Shown: positions 9,415 through 20,041 of the stretch, piece by piece
Position numbering within the stretch: the stretch's first letter is position 1
Layout: each line of letters starts with the position of its first letter
IMG/VR virus record: IMGVR_UViG_3300025112_000073
Location: 1-35,439 of that record
Direction: 5' to 3' (one strand)
DNA length: 35,439 nucleotides
Source of the DNA: a virus
The notes under the pieces: generated by a model
Seen by the model: the letters and a program-made list of their open reading frames with translations, nothing else
Told to the model about the DNA's origin: nothing
The model's database searches: none
Translations under genes and position numbers: made by a program

Positions 9415-10034
9415 TGTGGCCTAATTTATTAAATATGTTTAAAGGAAAAGCTGGTGGAGCACAGATGACTCCATATAAAGATTTAAAGGCTGAAGAGTTA
9501 GAGGCTTGGGAAGGGTATGACCCAGCTAGTGAAAAATCAAGACATACCCAATATGCTAATGCAGCAGCCCAGCAACAACCCCAACAATCTACTATGTTTG
9601 GTCAATTGGGAGACCCAGGAAAAGCTATGGGTACTGTATGGGATCAGTTAAAAGGTGCTGGTGGTAAATTTAAAGAAGGTATACAAGGTTTAGATAGAAG
9701 AATGGAAGAAAACTATGCAGCAAGTGGATGGGCTCCAGAGGGTTATAAATCTCCCTATGATAAGTCTGAAGATACTCCAGAATACACTCCTGGAGGAAGT
9801 AAGACTCTCGGTGATATAAAAAGTAAAGAAGATGCTGTAGCACAAGCAAAATGGCAAAAATCTCCAGAAGGTGAAGAATTTTTAGAGAATATGCGTAGCG
9901 GACAAAGAGTTGGAGACTATGCAGTAGGTAATGCTACAATGGGTGGCCCATTTGGAGGAGTATTGAATTCATTGTTTTCTAAACCTTGGAGTTACGACGT
10001 TAAACCTAGACATAAATATGGGAGTTTAGAATAA
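9414..10034 (+). CDS. Putative internal virion protein, Pro/Gly/Lys-rich
   Basis: This 206-residue protein of unknown family has a Gln/Pro-rich patch around residues 45-60 and a Lys/Glu/Gly-rich middle, and ends with Gly-rich and aromatic residues. It looks largely disordered, with no Cys and no membrane span. It is coupled on both sides by TAATG overlaps, so its expression is tied to the neighbouring internal-protein candidates. A scaffold or ejection role is inferred from position only. Confidence 0.6.
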   Translation: MWPNLLNMFKGKAGGAQMTPYKDLKAEELEAWEGYDPASEKSRHTQYANAAAQQQPQQSTMFGQLGDPGKAMGTVWDQLKGAGGKFKEGIQGLDRRMEENYAASGWAPEGYKSPYDKSEDTPEYTPGGSKTLGDIKSKEDAVAQAKWQKSPEGEEFLENMRSGQRVGDYAVGNATMGGPFGGVLNSLFSKPWSYDVKPRHKYGSLE

Positions 10035-11143
10035 TGCAGCAAGTAATGCCAGATTATAGTTCTCTTTTAGCAGCAGTTGGCACTGGTGAATCAAGAGCTG
10101 ATTTATCGCAATCGAGAGCTAATGTAAATTTTGATGATAGAATTATGAAAGAAGCACTTCCTATAACAAGGATGCTTTCAAGGGATGGTTCTATAGATAG
10201 AAAGAAAATTAAAGGGGCTGGTAAAGGTTTTACAGACCCGAGTACACTTTGGGAAGATTTATCTGCTAATATGCCAAGAGGCAGGGGAATAGACCCAGTG
10301 GTATTTCAAGAGAAATTCCAAGCTGGTAAGTCTATGTACGATATGAGTTTAGCTAATCAAGTAGCTCAAATGGGTCAGAGTGGATATTCTGAAAAAAGAG
10401 TTTGGAATGAATTTGGTGCTAACCCAGATTTAAGACAATATATGGTAGAGAATGGTATCCTACAGCCACAGTTAAAATCTACTGGTGGACTTGGTACTGC
10501 TGCATTTATTGGATCAATGGCAGCACTTCAAGGTGGGAGAGCTATTAATACTCTCTCTAAAGTTCCTAAGCCAACACCAGATCAATTATCAGCATTAAAA
10601 GAAGCTGGATATAAGTATCAAAAAGGTGGTAAAAATGCTGGCATTAGAAAGATGACCCCAATGGAGATTTATGGTAGGGATAATCCAAACTTTAAAAAAG
10701 AAGGTATGCCTAAGAAGCCTGTAAAGAAGGCTTATAAATTTAAAAGTGGCCCCAAAAAAGGAAAACCAAATACAGCAAGTTATAATAAAGCACTGAAAGA
10801 TTATAATGCTAAGATTGATGCTAGGACAAAATCTTTTGGTGAAAAAACAAAGGCAGCAAGAGCTACAGCTAGAGCTAGGGATGCTGCAGATAAAAGTTTA
10901 ATGGGGAAACAGGCTTTAAAAAGCGGAACTAGAGGGACTACTGGTAAAATAGCTACAAATGTGGCATTGAAATCAGTTGGTAAGACCTTAGGTGCTCAAG
11001 TAGGAAAAGGATTAGGTATGAGAGCTTTAGGTCTTTTTGGAGGAGTCCCAGGGTTAGCACTCTCAGGAGCATGGGGAATATATGAGTTGTTAAGTGCTTT
11101 AAATAAGAACAAAACAGCTGATACTGGTAGTCGGTGGAAATAA
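10034..11143 (+). CDS. Lys-rich putative ejection/internal protein with hydrophobic C-terminus
   Basis: The 369-residue protein has a polar N-terminal half. A very basic stretch follows (about 185-300, many Lys, Arg and Gly, including MPKKPVKKAYKFKSGPKK), then a Gly/Leu/Ala hydrophobic segment near 325-355. A basic nucleic-acid-binding-like core plus a membrane-active end suits a protein packaged with DNA and ejected into the host. No family was recognised. The next gene starts three bases after the stop. Confidence 0.62.
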   Translation: MQQVMPDYSSLLAAVGTGESRADLSQSRANVNFDDRIMKEALPITRMLSRDGSIDRKKIKGAGKGFTDPSTLWEDLSANMPRGRGIDPVVFQEKFQAGKSMYDMSLANQVAQMGQSGYSEKRVWNEFGANPDLRQYMVENGILQPQLKSTGGLGTAAFIGSMAALQGGRAINTLSKVPKPTPDQLSALKEAGYKYQKGGKNAGIRKMTPMEIYGRDNPNFKKEGMPKKPVKKAYKFKSGPKKGKPNTASYNKALKDYNAKIDARTKSFGEKTKAARATARARDAADKSLMGKQALKSGTRGTTGKIATNVALKSVGKTLGAQVGKGLGMRALGLFGGVPGLALSGAWGIYELLSALNKNKTADTGSRWK

Positions 11144-11146
11144 AGT

Positions 11147-14100
11147 GTGGTTAAACCAGGATTCAGACCTAGTTTATCTCCTCAGCAGGTAAAAGATTAT
11201 AGAAGGCTGTATGATCAGCAGCCAGATAAATTTGATGATCAAACCATAGAAGCGTTAGAACAACACGCTACATATTATAACCTCCCTTTCGCAGAAAACA
11301 ATGATTCCTTCATGGGTAAGGTAGGAAGTGTAATGAAGCAGACTGGTGCTGGATTCTTTGAAGGATTCACTACCTTTAAGACTGGAGACCCCCCAACAGA
11401 TGATGCTGAAGCTATAGCTCGTAATATAGGGCATTTAGCAGGTTTTGTTGGCTATGTTCCATCAATGCCATTTAAAGCAATTGGTGCTATTAGGTTAGCT
11501 CAGGCTGCAAAAAGATTAAGGGGGACTTCAGTTCCTATGGTAGCAGCTAAATATGCTGAAAAAGGAGTAAAGAAGATTGTTAATCCTATTTATGGTAGAG
11601 CTATAGAGGCTAGAGCTGCCGCTGGTAAAACAGCTACTGGGTTTCTTCAAAATAATGTAGTAAAAGATATGGCCTCTGGTGCTTTCCACCTTGGTGTAGC
11701 TAGTGCTGTCAGTTCTTGGCAGGGTGGAGTAGATGAAATGATGGATTCATTTAAGCACGGTGCTATGACTGGAGCTGCGTTTAGGGCTATAGGCAATGCT
11801 GTACAAACTGGTAATCCTAATGCAGATAAGATGTTAAGAGGCCTCTCCGCATCATTAATGACTGGACTTCCTTCCACTGTAAGGGGTGAAACTACCCCTA
11901 TGCAAATATATCAATACTTACTTGGTGCTTACTTTGGTGTTAATGAAATGCCAGTGCATAGGCGTATGGGACAACAGCACCTATCTAAGATGATAAAAAA
12001 AGGGGAGAAAGACCCTGAGTTAGTAAAAGGCTGGCATGAAATAGATAAGCCTGGACAAGATTGGGTGGTAAAACAAGTAGAGAGAATGGAGGCTCCTAAG
12101 AATAGATTAGCAGCTGAAATATTAAAGAGTGTGAAAGGGATTACTCCAGAAGAAGCGGAGCTACGAGCTGAAGAATATCTAAAAAAGCAAAAAGAATTAG
12201 AGTCTATATCCTTCACCGAAGAAGGAGAGCCCCTTAGAGACTTGACAAAAGAAGAAATGAAGGAGATGGAGGATAGTGGTAATGATGTAGACCCACAGAT
12301 TATACCAGCAAGATTATCTATCAATGCTAAGTCATTCGTTGACAACAATATGGCTGAGTATCTGAAAAATAGCACTCCTGGTGAAAGGCTAGTAATTGCA
12401 TCAGACCTGAACGATACATGGTTAAATCTTATCCAGAAAGGAAGAAAAGATAAGAAAAACCCAGCAGAAGATATGTTAAACTATATATCTAAAAAGCATC
12501 CAGAGTTTAGTCCACTGAAGGAAGATGTGGCCTTTTGGAAAGGTCTTGGCTTTATGAGAATAAGACAACGACCTGTGAATATGCTCACCATAAATAATGG
12601 TAAGCCTAGAGTAATGAAAACTGATAACACTGGTTCAGCTATGAATGATGCTGGTAATAGAAAACAGTTAAGTCAAGAACCGAAACTCATAGAGGAAGTA
12701 TTCTTACAAGATTACAATAGAAAATTTGGTATGAATGAAAAAACCCCACGAGGGGTTTATGCTCTATTAGATCATATAGTTAAAGGAACGCCTACTGGTC
12801 AGAGAGAGTTTGAATTAAATAAATATGTAGATTACATAGCTAAGGTAGAGGCAGTAAAGCAGGGGAGAGCTTTTCCAAGTAAGGAAGATTCACAGGTAGC
12901 ACAGCAAAAATACAACAAAGAAATTGGTAATCTTATGGGTTTTATGAACTCTAAGAAAAATAATATGTACTATTATGGCGGAAGAGGGGACGCTTCTAGA
13001 CTTTATTTTGTTAAATATCATCCAGATACTCCATTTGGAAGTGCTAATATTGGTAAGGCTATGACAAAAATTAAAGCATCAATGAGAAAATCTGGTGTTA
13101 CAGCTGCACAATTGAAAGAAATAGATAAAAGTAGGCAAGAATTTATAAGAAAATATAGTGCTGGTATAGGTAGCGTAAAGAGAGCTGGAGAAATGTTTGA
13201 TAAATCTTATGTTTCCAATGCTATATACGATGCTAGACTTAATGGTTACAGGGGTTTAGAGGATATAGGTAAAGTATTAGGTAAGGAGTACATAAACAAT
13301 GCAAAAGCTTTTAATAAGAGGTCGCAAATATGGTTCACATCTGGTTACTCTTCTGACCCTGAAGCTGTTGCTATGGTTGTTGAGAAAGCTAGGAAAGGGA
13401 AGGGAGATGTAGTTGATGGTAATCTAAATATTAAATTGATTAATGATATAGGAAAAGAAGAGGCTCATAAGATTGGTACTCCCAATAGTGAGTACTATCA
13501 ATCAGGTGACGGGGCTATATATGGACGTTCTGACGTCATAGATGGCCTAAATCGCCAGGGAGGACTACCAGAGGAAGGTGGGGCCAACAAATCCTTTATA
13601 GTGTCGTCAGACCCCCAATATGGAGCTCTGCTGGGCAAGTACATGATACACTCCGTTACCCCTAAGATGGAAAAGTACATGCATGATAATAATATCCATC
13701 TTATTATACCTAAATCGGCCGCTAAGCAAATAGGCGAAAGAAAACCTGGTAATATAGGATGGGTTAGAAAGAGACCTGTCATTGACGCTGAGTCATATCA
13801 ATTGCCTATAAGAGATATTAAAGTTGTGATGTCTGAGAAAATAGATTCTCATAGTTTGCAAGCACAGCATATGCCTAAGCAGATGTTTACTAATTTTACT
13901 CCCTATGGATTTTTTGATCCTTCAAGGGCACCATTTAAGACCGAGGCTGAGTATAATGAGGCAATGGATGATATATTTAAGGATATGTATTCCACCCTTA
14001 GTGAAAAAAGGGTTAAAGGAGACACTGAGCTTAACGATTTAGTTAAAAATTTAGCGAAGAACCCTTCAGCCTATGAGCAGGATATACCTAAACTTATTAA

Positions 14101-17100
14101 TAACTTAGATAAGATTGGTGTACATGAGCTATTATCTGCTATACAAGCTAAGGGGAATGAGAAGTTCGCCAATGCTGCTTACTCTAAGATACAAAAGATT
14201 AATAGAGATATTATAGAGGAGATGAGAGTAGATGGTGAGCATACTGACAAAGAATTAGAGCAGATGAAGAATGAAATGTCTGATTTTGAGACAGTTCATG
14301 AGAGAATAAATTCGTTAGTGCCAGATAGCTTAGCTGGTTTTTTACATAAATTTAGCCGTGACTATAGGATGTCAGTTGTGCGTAATTATATTGTTAATGG
14401 TATTACTAGACCAGAGATTGGCAATAGTGGTTCCACAAGAATGAGACCCTATGAAATTGGCATGTCTAAAGAGGGAGAGACTAAGAGATTAGAGAAAGAA
14501 GATGATATCTTTTTCTTAGATGATGGATTTAAAAAAATGATGATAGATGTCTCTGGTATTGGTAAGAAAGGTAGAAGAAGTTTAGAAGAAGTTTGGAATA
14601 TATATAAAAGTGGTGTAGATAAGGGCAAACCTGATAAGCAATTAGAAGAATTGCTAAGAGCTGTATTAGTCCGTGTTCCAATGGATTCAATGTCTGGTGC
14701 TCATGCTCTTAAATTTGCTGGATTTACTGGAGTCAGAGGATTTGGTTCTTTATTACATGGGAGAACAATGGAAGCTCTTGGCGGTGCTGATCTAGATGGT
14801 GATAAAGCTTTTGTATTCTTTGGAGGCAGGTCATCCTCTGGAGTTGGTGAGGGATTCAAAAAAGAGTGGAAAGATGTTTACGATTGGTCTAAGAATGAGT
14901 TTGTCTCTAAATTAAAAGCTAAACCTTCTTACGGATGGGCTCGAAGACATAAGGGAGGCTATGAGGTGAGCACTAAGGGAGATAAGAGATTTAGTGCTTT
15001 GGTTGCTAAATTATCAGACGGAAGAACAATAGAGGAACATTATCAAGTTGATGTAAAAGGGTATAATTCTATTAAAGAAGGGAAAGGGAAGGCCCCTAAA
15101 GATAAAAGTATAGATACATATGTTGAATATAAGAAGTTATGGGAAAGATGGGCTAATGAAAATACTAGTCTCATAATAGAATTAGGTAAAAAAACAAAAG
15201 GAAAAGTTCTTACAGATATGTTTGCTGCTACAGAGGTGTCCCAAGCTAGAGCTTTATCTGAGATTTTAAACGATATGTTTCCGCCAAAGAAAATAAAAGA
15301 TGGTGGTTTATATGAAGAGCATAATAAAGATACAGTCAATCCTTTGAGTAAAAAGGGTGAAACGTATCATGAGGAGCTCACTATTTCTGGCCCAATTAAA
15401 GAACAGGTGGTTAATCCAGCACTTCAATACTCTCCTGTAACTCGTCAAATAGCTTCAGATGCCGCTTCTAAAGGAAGGGATCAGTTGGGCATTGCAGTTA
15501 CTCAAGCTTCTTATGTACGATCTGCCTATTCGGCTATAAGGTCTATGAAAGATTCTTCGTATTATACAGAGATATACCATAAAGATTTTAATTATCCGTT
15601 AAGATTAAGAGTAAGGGCTAGAAAAGGTGAAGATAATCTTCGTTCATTCAGAGGAGTGTCAAGAGCTTCTGTTGGATTAGCTTCTGATCCTATGGATGAG
15701 GCAGGATTAAACTTTGGTAAGTATGGTGAAAAACTATTAGATAAACAAACTGATGCTTTATTTGAGTATATGATTGTTGATAGCAAGGGCAAACCTACGC
15801 CTAGATACAATAAGATTATCCATTCTGGACATAAAAAGCAAGCTGTGATTAGCTCTATGAAAGAGATAAACCAGGCTATCTACAGTAGGAATTGGGCTGA
15901 GAACAGAAGATTCCAAATGTGGGAGATACAAGAAAAGCTTGATAAGATCGATGATCTATCGTCTGGGTTAGCAAAAGAGAATCGAAATAGCTTTCTTCCT
16001 AAACTAGCCAGTGACTTAAAGGGGCTCGATTGGAGTGATGGAATATTAAAGCGTATTGATTTTAAAAAGATATCGGAGCTTTATGAAGAGCATGCAGGTG
16101 AGTTAACAGAGTTAGATGCACTAAAAGAAACGCTTGGGAGAACATCTTTAGCTGTCCCAATGCATGCATATTTAAGATTAGTTATGAAACATAAATTATT
16201 CACAAGGGAGGGTATCCGAGTCCAACTTGACCCTAAGGGTGAGGGATATCGTAAGGATTTACTGTCAGGTGAAGAATTTGACTCTTATAATAATAGTAAA
16301 CGTGAGAAATTTGATCCAAGCAATTTGGAGCAGCGATCTAGATATCTTAACGATATTGTAAAAAAGGCTGAAGATTTTGTCGTTAATGATTTCTCCGATA
16401 TAGCTAGTATTAAAAGAATTAAAGAGCTTTCAAAGAATATATCCTCAGTAAGGATACAAGAACTTAGTGAAGCTGCTGATTTCCTAAAGAAAAGTAGCTA
16501 TGTTCTTGCTAATCAGTCAAGGAAAATAGATCAGACAAATTCGACTCTTGACCCTATAGAAATAGCTTATCTAGAGGCTGCTCAGCAACAAATATACGGT
16601 GAGAAACAATCTGGAGCATTGAACCAGGCTGAGATAGACAGTAGAATCAATAAATACAAAGAGAACTTATCGACTGGGGAGTCAAAATTATTTGATACAC
16701 TTATGTTAAGTACATTATGGCGTGGTAAACAAGTAGATTTAAATGAATTATATAAAAGAATTGGTGATCCTAAATCAGAAGAAGTTAAGCAAGAAGTAAA
16801 TAATATGATCATGGATTCCAAAAAGACAAGCTTATCAAGAGTGGGTTATGCTTCAGAGGCTATACCAGATTCTTCTGTCAAAGCCATGCTAAACGAATAC
16901 CAAAAATTGTTCGATTATAGTACAGAAGTAGTAAAACCTGGGACAGCTGAAAAAATCATAAAGGATGCAGAAAAATTAGATCAGCCTATGAAAATAGTAG
17001 ATTCTAATGGTAATAGAATAGAGAGCCAAGTAATAGAAGACCCTAATATGGACTCTACTACTAAAAAATACTTAGATGAGTATGCCCCATTTATAGGATT

Positions 17101-20041
17101 GCATGAAGGGAAGTTAAATAAAGAAGAGGCTGAGTTAGCCCTTAGTATAAAAGGTCATTTAGCTCATTATAATAATATAGTTGGTAAAGATTTAAATGGA
17201 GTCATGAGATGGCTGGTTAAAAAAGATTTAAATAATGCTTCACTAGAAGATTTCAGAACGCTTGATAGATGGTTTAAAATGACTAGAGAGGGCACATGGT
17301 GGCAAAGGATAATGAGACCAGTATTAAGCGGTTCTCCAAAGATAAGTAAGTGGCACCATTTAATGTTCCCAAAAGCTATTGGACAAGATTTAATGAGACA
17401 CGACCTTGCCCTTGTTGAGGAGAGACGTCCTTATAAGGATAAGTATGGTTGGGTCACGGGGAGAGTTATGCAGCCTGAGAATATGATGACAAAAATGCAG
17501 AGTGCTGTACATGTTATGAATCAACAGGCTACTCAATTGTACGAAGAACAGAAAAGAAAATTTGATGAAGATATAAATCCCTACTTAGAGGGCATCGAAG
17601 GCGGAGATAGATTATTTAGAATATCTGTAAGAAAGCGTGAATTTGAGAATATGCCCGAGAGGATAAAAGAAGAGGGTCAAGATTCATTGTATAATATAAA
17701 ATCGAAAGAATACATAGATAAATGGAATGAGATACAGAAAGAATATGATTGGGATAATTTACAGAATAAAATATTTGATGTGACTCTTGGCGGTGGTCGT
17801 GTTACTAAGATGACTGGTAAAGAAATTGTAAAAAATATAGATATATTGTTGACAAAGTGGAATGAGAAAATTCATGGGTGGATGACAGGTGGTAGGGATG
17901 AATTTGGTGTGAACGAATGGGATAGAGTGTACGCAGCTCGAAAAGGTGAAAAAGGTTATGTTGGAGATTATTATATTGTAGAAGACTTCCTAAAGAAATT
18001 TGATAAGTCTATAGTGGATGGTGAAAGAGTTAATTTAACTGAAGGTATTGATGGACTTAGGGAGATCAGTAAAAGTCAAATGATAGCATATTATCCCAAG
18101 GCTCAGTTCGATGTTAAGAAGGCTATTCAAGAAGGATTAAATATCCAACCCACTGGAGACCTCGGTGCAAAAGGGTATTGGCCCCATATGGGTGGAGATT
18201 CCAAAATAGCTGCGGAAGGTTTAAAGAGTTTTATAAAAAAATTAACTGAAAATCCATTCGTTGATAAGGAACTTCGTAAAAGAGAAATAGCAAAAGCCTT
18301 ATATCACTATAGACAAATAACTGGTGACTGGGTTCCGACTGGAGAACTGAATGATGCTTACAATCTAGCATCGGATGTACTAAAAGATATAGCTACTAAG
18401 TCTGGTAAGAAATCAGAACGGATAAGGGGTTTCACTGAGAATAGACAAGTCGGAGCACAACATAAGCGTGATGCCCATATACCTGGATGGAGTGTAGAGC
18501 CTGAAGTGTATAGCCAATATATGAAAAGCGTTATTGATAATATGTACAAACATGCTGCACAAATAAAAGTAAGATCAGATATACATAAATTCCAGGGGGA
18601 GCACTTTAAAAAGACTGGTGATAGTAAAAATACATTTGAATGGGTAGATTTCTTTAATCTCTATGCTCAAGATGCTCTTGGTTATCCACAGCATATACCA
18701 CAACATATATTAGACAATCCTAATATGAAAATAAAAGGCACCCCTTACGCTTGGTGGAATGATACTAACGTTAAGAACAGGGTTAATGGTATAAGAGACA
18801 TGCTTGGCGTAGGAAGGAAGAAGGATGCAGACCTACCAGAAGAGTTGCGAGGAATAGACTTTAGCACTCTTGCTAAGTGGGGAAATCTTGAGGCTAAGTA
18901 TCAATTGGCTTCGTTACTTGCTCATCCTAAGAGTGCTGTGGCTAACCTATATGGTGGTACTTCACATACTCTTATATCTACTGGCTTGACAAATTTTAAG
19001 AATGCCAGGAGCATAAAATATCTACAAACAAATGTAAATCCTGAATGGCAAAACATGGCTGATGTAGAAAAGTGGGTACGAGGACTTGGCGTTGTAGAAG
19101 ATTTTATAATTTACGAAGCTGGGCTTAATCCAAAATTTAAAAATAAAAGATTTAAAAACTTTTTATCCGATGCTACTGCAGCTATAAAAAAAGACCCCAA
19201 TGTATCAGATAGAAATTTAAGAAATATTGCTAATAGGCATGGTATCATAGACAGCGTTTTTAATAAGGCTGCATGGTTTATGCGGAGACCAGAGAGAACT
19301 CTCCGTAGAGATGCCTTTATGGCCCATTATCTGCAAGCTAGGAACAACTTTGAAGGTGCTATATCTAAGTTTGATGACCCAATGCTAATAAAGTTTGGCA
19401 TGGAGGGCGTAAAGTCAACACAGTTCTTATACTCTGCTCCCTTTAGACCAGCTTTTGCAAGGTCTTCTATGGGTAAGGTGATGACTAGATTCCAGTTGTG
19501 GGCTTGGAACTCAGTAAGATTCAGAAACGAGACTATAAGAGAGGCTTCTCTCAGGGGATGGAAACAGGGGACTCCTGAATTCGAAAGATTTAAACGGATG
19601 GCTACTATGGATTTGCTCATGTTTGGGTTGGCGAATGTCTTTATGTATTCCTTATTCGAGAATGCTCTTCCCCAGCCGTATGGATGGATACAGGACTGGG
19701 CTGATTGGGCATATGGTAGTGATAAAGAGAGGGGTAGAGCTTTCTTTGGAAGTTATCCAACGGCACTTGCCCCTCTTCAAATGATTACTCCGCCTATAGC
19801 TAGGTTATTACCAGGTACATTCAAAGCTATAATTGAAGATGATTGGTCTAAGTTAGCTGGGTATCAGGTGTGGAGTATGTTTCCATTTGGTAGAATGGGG
19901 AATGATGTCCTTGGTGAGTATGGATTGATAAATAACCCTTCCAGGGCAATAGAAAAGATTACTGGTATACCATATCAACAAATACCAAGACAAGTTAAAA
20001 AATATAAAGATGAACCAACTTTAAAACCTAGGATATTATGA
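11147..20041 (+). CDS. Giant virion protein with RNA-polymerase-like catalytic region
   Basis: The 2,964-residue protein starts at GTG with GGTGGA about seven bases upstream. Residues about 90-115 are hydrophobic. Around 788-870 are DGA (788-790), NK (K815), GK (K831) and KSAAK (856-860), a pattern that could form a first double-psi barrel. Around 1175-1230 are RVP (R1176), an H-G at 1204, and GGADLDGDKAFV with D1215, D1217 and D1219. The spacing matches the RxP...HP...NADFDGD catalytic barrel of RNA polymerase beta-prime; DLDGD is the form seen in QDE-1-type polymerases. Residues about 1430-1450 look bridge-helix-like. The C-terminal third resembles phage polyvalent/ejection proteins, with a membrane-like span near 2820-2840. 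I infer a packaged RNA polymerase plus ejection protein. The gene reading is certain; the polymerase assignment rests on motif alignment by eye. Confidence 0.8.
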   Translation: MVKPGFRPSLSPQQVKDYRRLYDQQPDKFDDQTIEALEQHATYYNLPFAENNDSFMGKVGSVMKQTGAGFFEGFTTFKTGDPPTDDAEAIARNIGHLAGFVGYVPSMPFKAIGAIRLAQAAKRLRGTSVPMVAAKYAEKGVKKIVNPIYGRAIEARAAAGKTATGFLQNNVVKDMASGAFHLGVASAVSSWQGGVDEMMDSFKHGAMTGAAFRAIGNAVQTGNPNADKMLRGLSASLMTGLPSTVRGETTPMQIYQYLLGAYFGVNEMPVHRRMGQQHLSKMIKKGEKDPELVKGWHEIDKPGQDWVVKQVERMEAPKNRLAAEILKSVKGITPEEAELRAEEYLKKQKELESISFTEEGEPLRDLTKEEMKEMEDSGNDVDPQIIPARLSINAKSFVDNNMAEYLKNSTPGERLVIASDLNDTWLNLIQKGRKDKKNPAEDMLNYISKKHPEFSPLKEDVAFWKGLGFMRIRQRPVNMLTINNGKPRVMKTDNTGSAMNDAGNRKQLSQEPKLIEEVFLQDYNRKFGMNEKTPRGVYALLDHIVKGTPTGQREFELNKYVDYIAKVEAVKQGRAFPSKEDSQVAQQKYNKEIGNLMGFMNSKKNNMYYYGGRGDASRLYFVKYHPDTPFGSANIGKAMTKIKASMRKSGVTAAQLKEIDKSRQEFIRKYSAGIGSVKRAGEMFDKSYVSNAIYDARLNGYRGLEDIGKVLGKEYINNAKAFNKRSQIWFTSGYSSDPEAVAMVVEKARKGKGDVVDGNLNIKLINDIGKEEAHKIGTPNSEYYQSGDGAIYGRSDVIDGLNRQGGLPEEGGANKSFIVSSDPQYGALLGKYMIHSVTPKMEKYMHDNNIHLIIPKSAAKQIGERKPGNIGWVRKRPVIDAESYQLPIRDIKVVMSEKIDSHSLQAQHMPKQMFTNFTPYGFFDPSRAPFKTEAEYNEAMDDIFKDMYSTLSEKRVKGDTELNDLVKNLAKNPSAYEQDIPKLINNLDKIGVHELLSAIQAKGNEKFANAAYSKIQKINRDIIEEMRVDGEHTDKELEQMKNEMSDFETVHERINSLVPDSLAGFLHKFSRDYRMSVVRNYIVNGITRPEIGNSGSTRMRPYEIGMSKEGETKRLEKEDDIFFLDDGFKKMMIDVSGIGKKGRRSLEEVWNIYKSGVDKGKPDKQLEELLRAVLVRVPMDSMSGAHALKFAGFTGVRGFGSLLHGRTMEALGGADLDGDKAFVFFGGRSSSGVGEGFKKEWKDVYDWSKNEFVSKLKAKPSYGWARRHKGGYEVSTKGDKRFSALVAKLSDGRTIEEHYQVDVKGYNSIKEGKGKAPKDKSIDTYVEYKKLWERWANENTSLIIELGKKTKGKVLTDMFAATEVSQARALSEILNDMFPPKKIKDGGLYEEHNKDTVNPLSKKGETYHEELTISGPIKEQVVNPALQYSPVTRQIASDAASKGRDQLGIAVTQASYVRSAYSAIRSMKDSSYYTEIYHKDFNYPLRLRVRARKGEDNLRSFRGVSRASVGLASDPMDEAGLNFGKYGEKLLDKQTDALFEYMIVDSKGKPTPRYNKIIHSGHKKQAVISSMKEINQAIYSRNWAENRRFQMWEIQEKLDKIDDLSSGLAKENRNSFLPKLASDLKGLDWSDGILKRIDFKKISELYEEHAGELTELDALKETLGRTSLAVPMHAYLRLVMKHKLFTREGIRVQLDPKGEGYRKDLLSGEEFDSYNNSKREKFDPSNLEQRSRYLNDIVKKAEDFVVNDFSDIASIKRIKELSKNISSVRIQELSEAADFLKKSSYVLANQSRKIDQTNSTLDPIEIAYLEAAQQQIYGEKQSGALNQAEIDSRINKYKENLSTGESKLFDTLMLSTLWRGKQVDLNELYKRIGDPKSEEVKQEVNNMIMDSKKTSLSRVGYASEAIPDSSVKAMLNEYQKLFDYSTEVVKPGTAEKIIKDAEKLDQPMKIVDSNGNRIESQVIEDPNMDSTTKKYLDEYAPFIGLHEGKLNKEEAELALSIKGHLAHYNNIVGKDLNGVMRWLVKKDLNNASLEDFRTLDRWFKMTREGTWWQRIMRPVLSGSPKISKWHHLMFPKAIGQDLMRHDLALVEERRPYKDKYGWVTGRVMQPENMMTKMQSAVHVMNQQATQLYEEQKRKFDEDINPYLEGIEGGDRLFRISVRKREFENMPERIKEEGQDSLYNIKSKEYIDKWNEIQKEYDWDNLQNKIFDVTLGGGRVTKMTGKEIVKNIDILLTKWNEKIHGWMTGGRDEFGVNEWDRVYAARKGEKGYVGDYYIVEDFLKKFDKSIVDGERVNLTEGIDGLREISKSQMIAYYPKAQFDVKKAIQEGLNIQPTGDLGAKGYWPHMGGDSKIAAEGLKSFIKKLTENPFVDKELRKREIAKALYHYRQITGDWVPTGELNDAYNLASDVLKDIATKSGKKSERIRGFTENRQVGAQHKRDAHIPGWSVEPEVYSQYMKSVIDNMYKHAAQIKVRSDIHKFQGEHFKKTGDSKNTFEWVDFFNLYAQDALGYPQHIPQHILDNPNMKIKGTPYAWWNDTNVKNRVNGIRDMLGVGRKKDADLPEELRGIDFSTLAKWGNLEAKYQLASLLAHPKSAVANLYGGTSHTLISTGLTNFKNARSIKYLQTNVNPEWQNMADVEKWVRGLGVVEDFIIYEAGLNPKFKNKRFKNFLSDATAAIKKDPNVSDRNLRNIANRHGIIDSVFNKAAWFMRRPERTLRRDAFMAHYLQARNNFEGAISKFDDPMLIKFGMEGVKSTQFLYSAPFRPAFARSSMGKVMTRFQLWAWNSVRFRNETIREASLRGWKQGTPEFERFKRMATMDLLMFGLANVFMYSLFENALPQPYGWIQDWADWAYGSDKERGRAFFGSYPTALAPLQMITPPIARLLPGTFKAIIEDDWSKLAGYQVWSMFPFGRMGNDVLGEYGLINNPSRAIEKITGIPYQQIPRQVKKYKDEPTLKPRIL

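Noticed and set aside
11929-12375. 148-codon antisense frame inside the giant gene
   Set aside because: It lies wholly opposite a clear long gene, has Ser/Phe/Leu-rich composition typical of the complement of Lys/Glu codons, and has no SD.
60-20041. Integrase or lysogeny genes
   Set aside because: No tyrosine or serine recombinase motif, repressor-like helix-turn-helix gene or attachment-site repeat was recognised, so a temperate lifestyle is not supported from this window.
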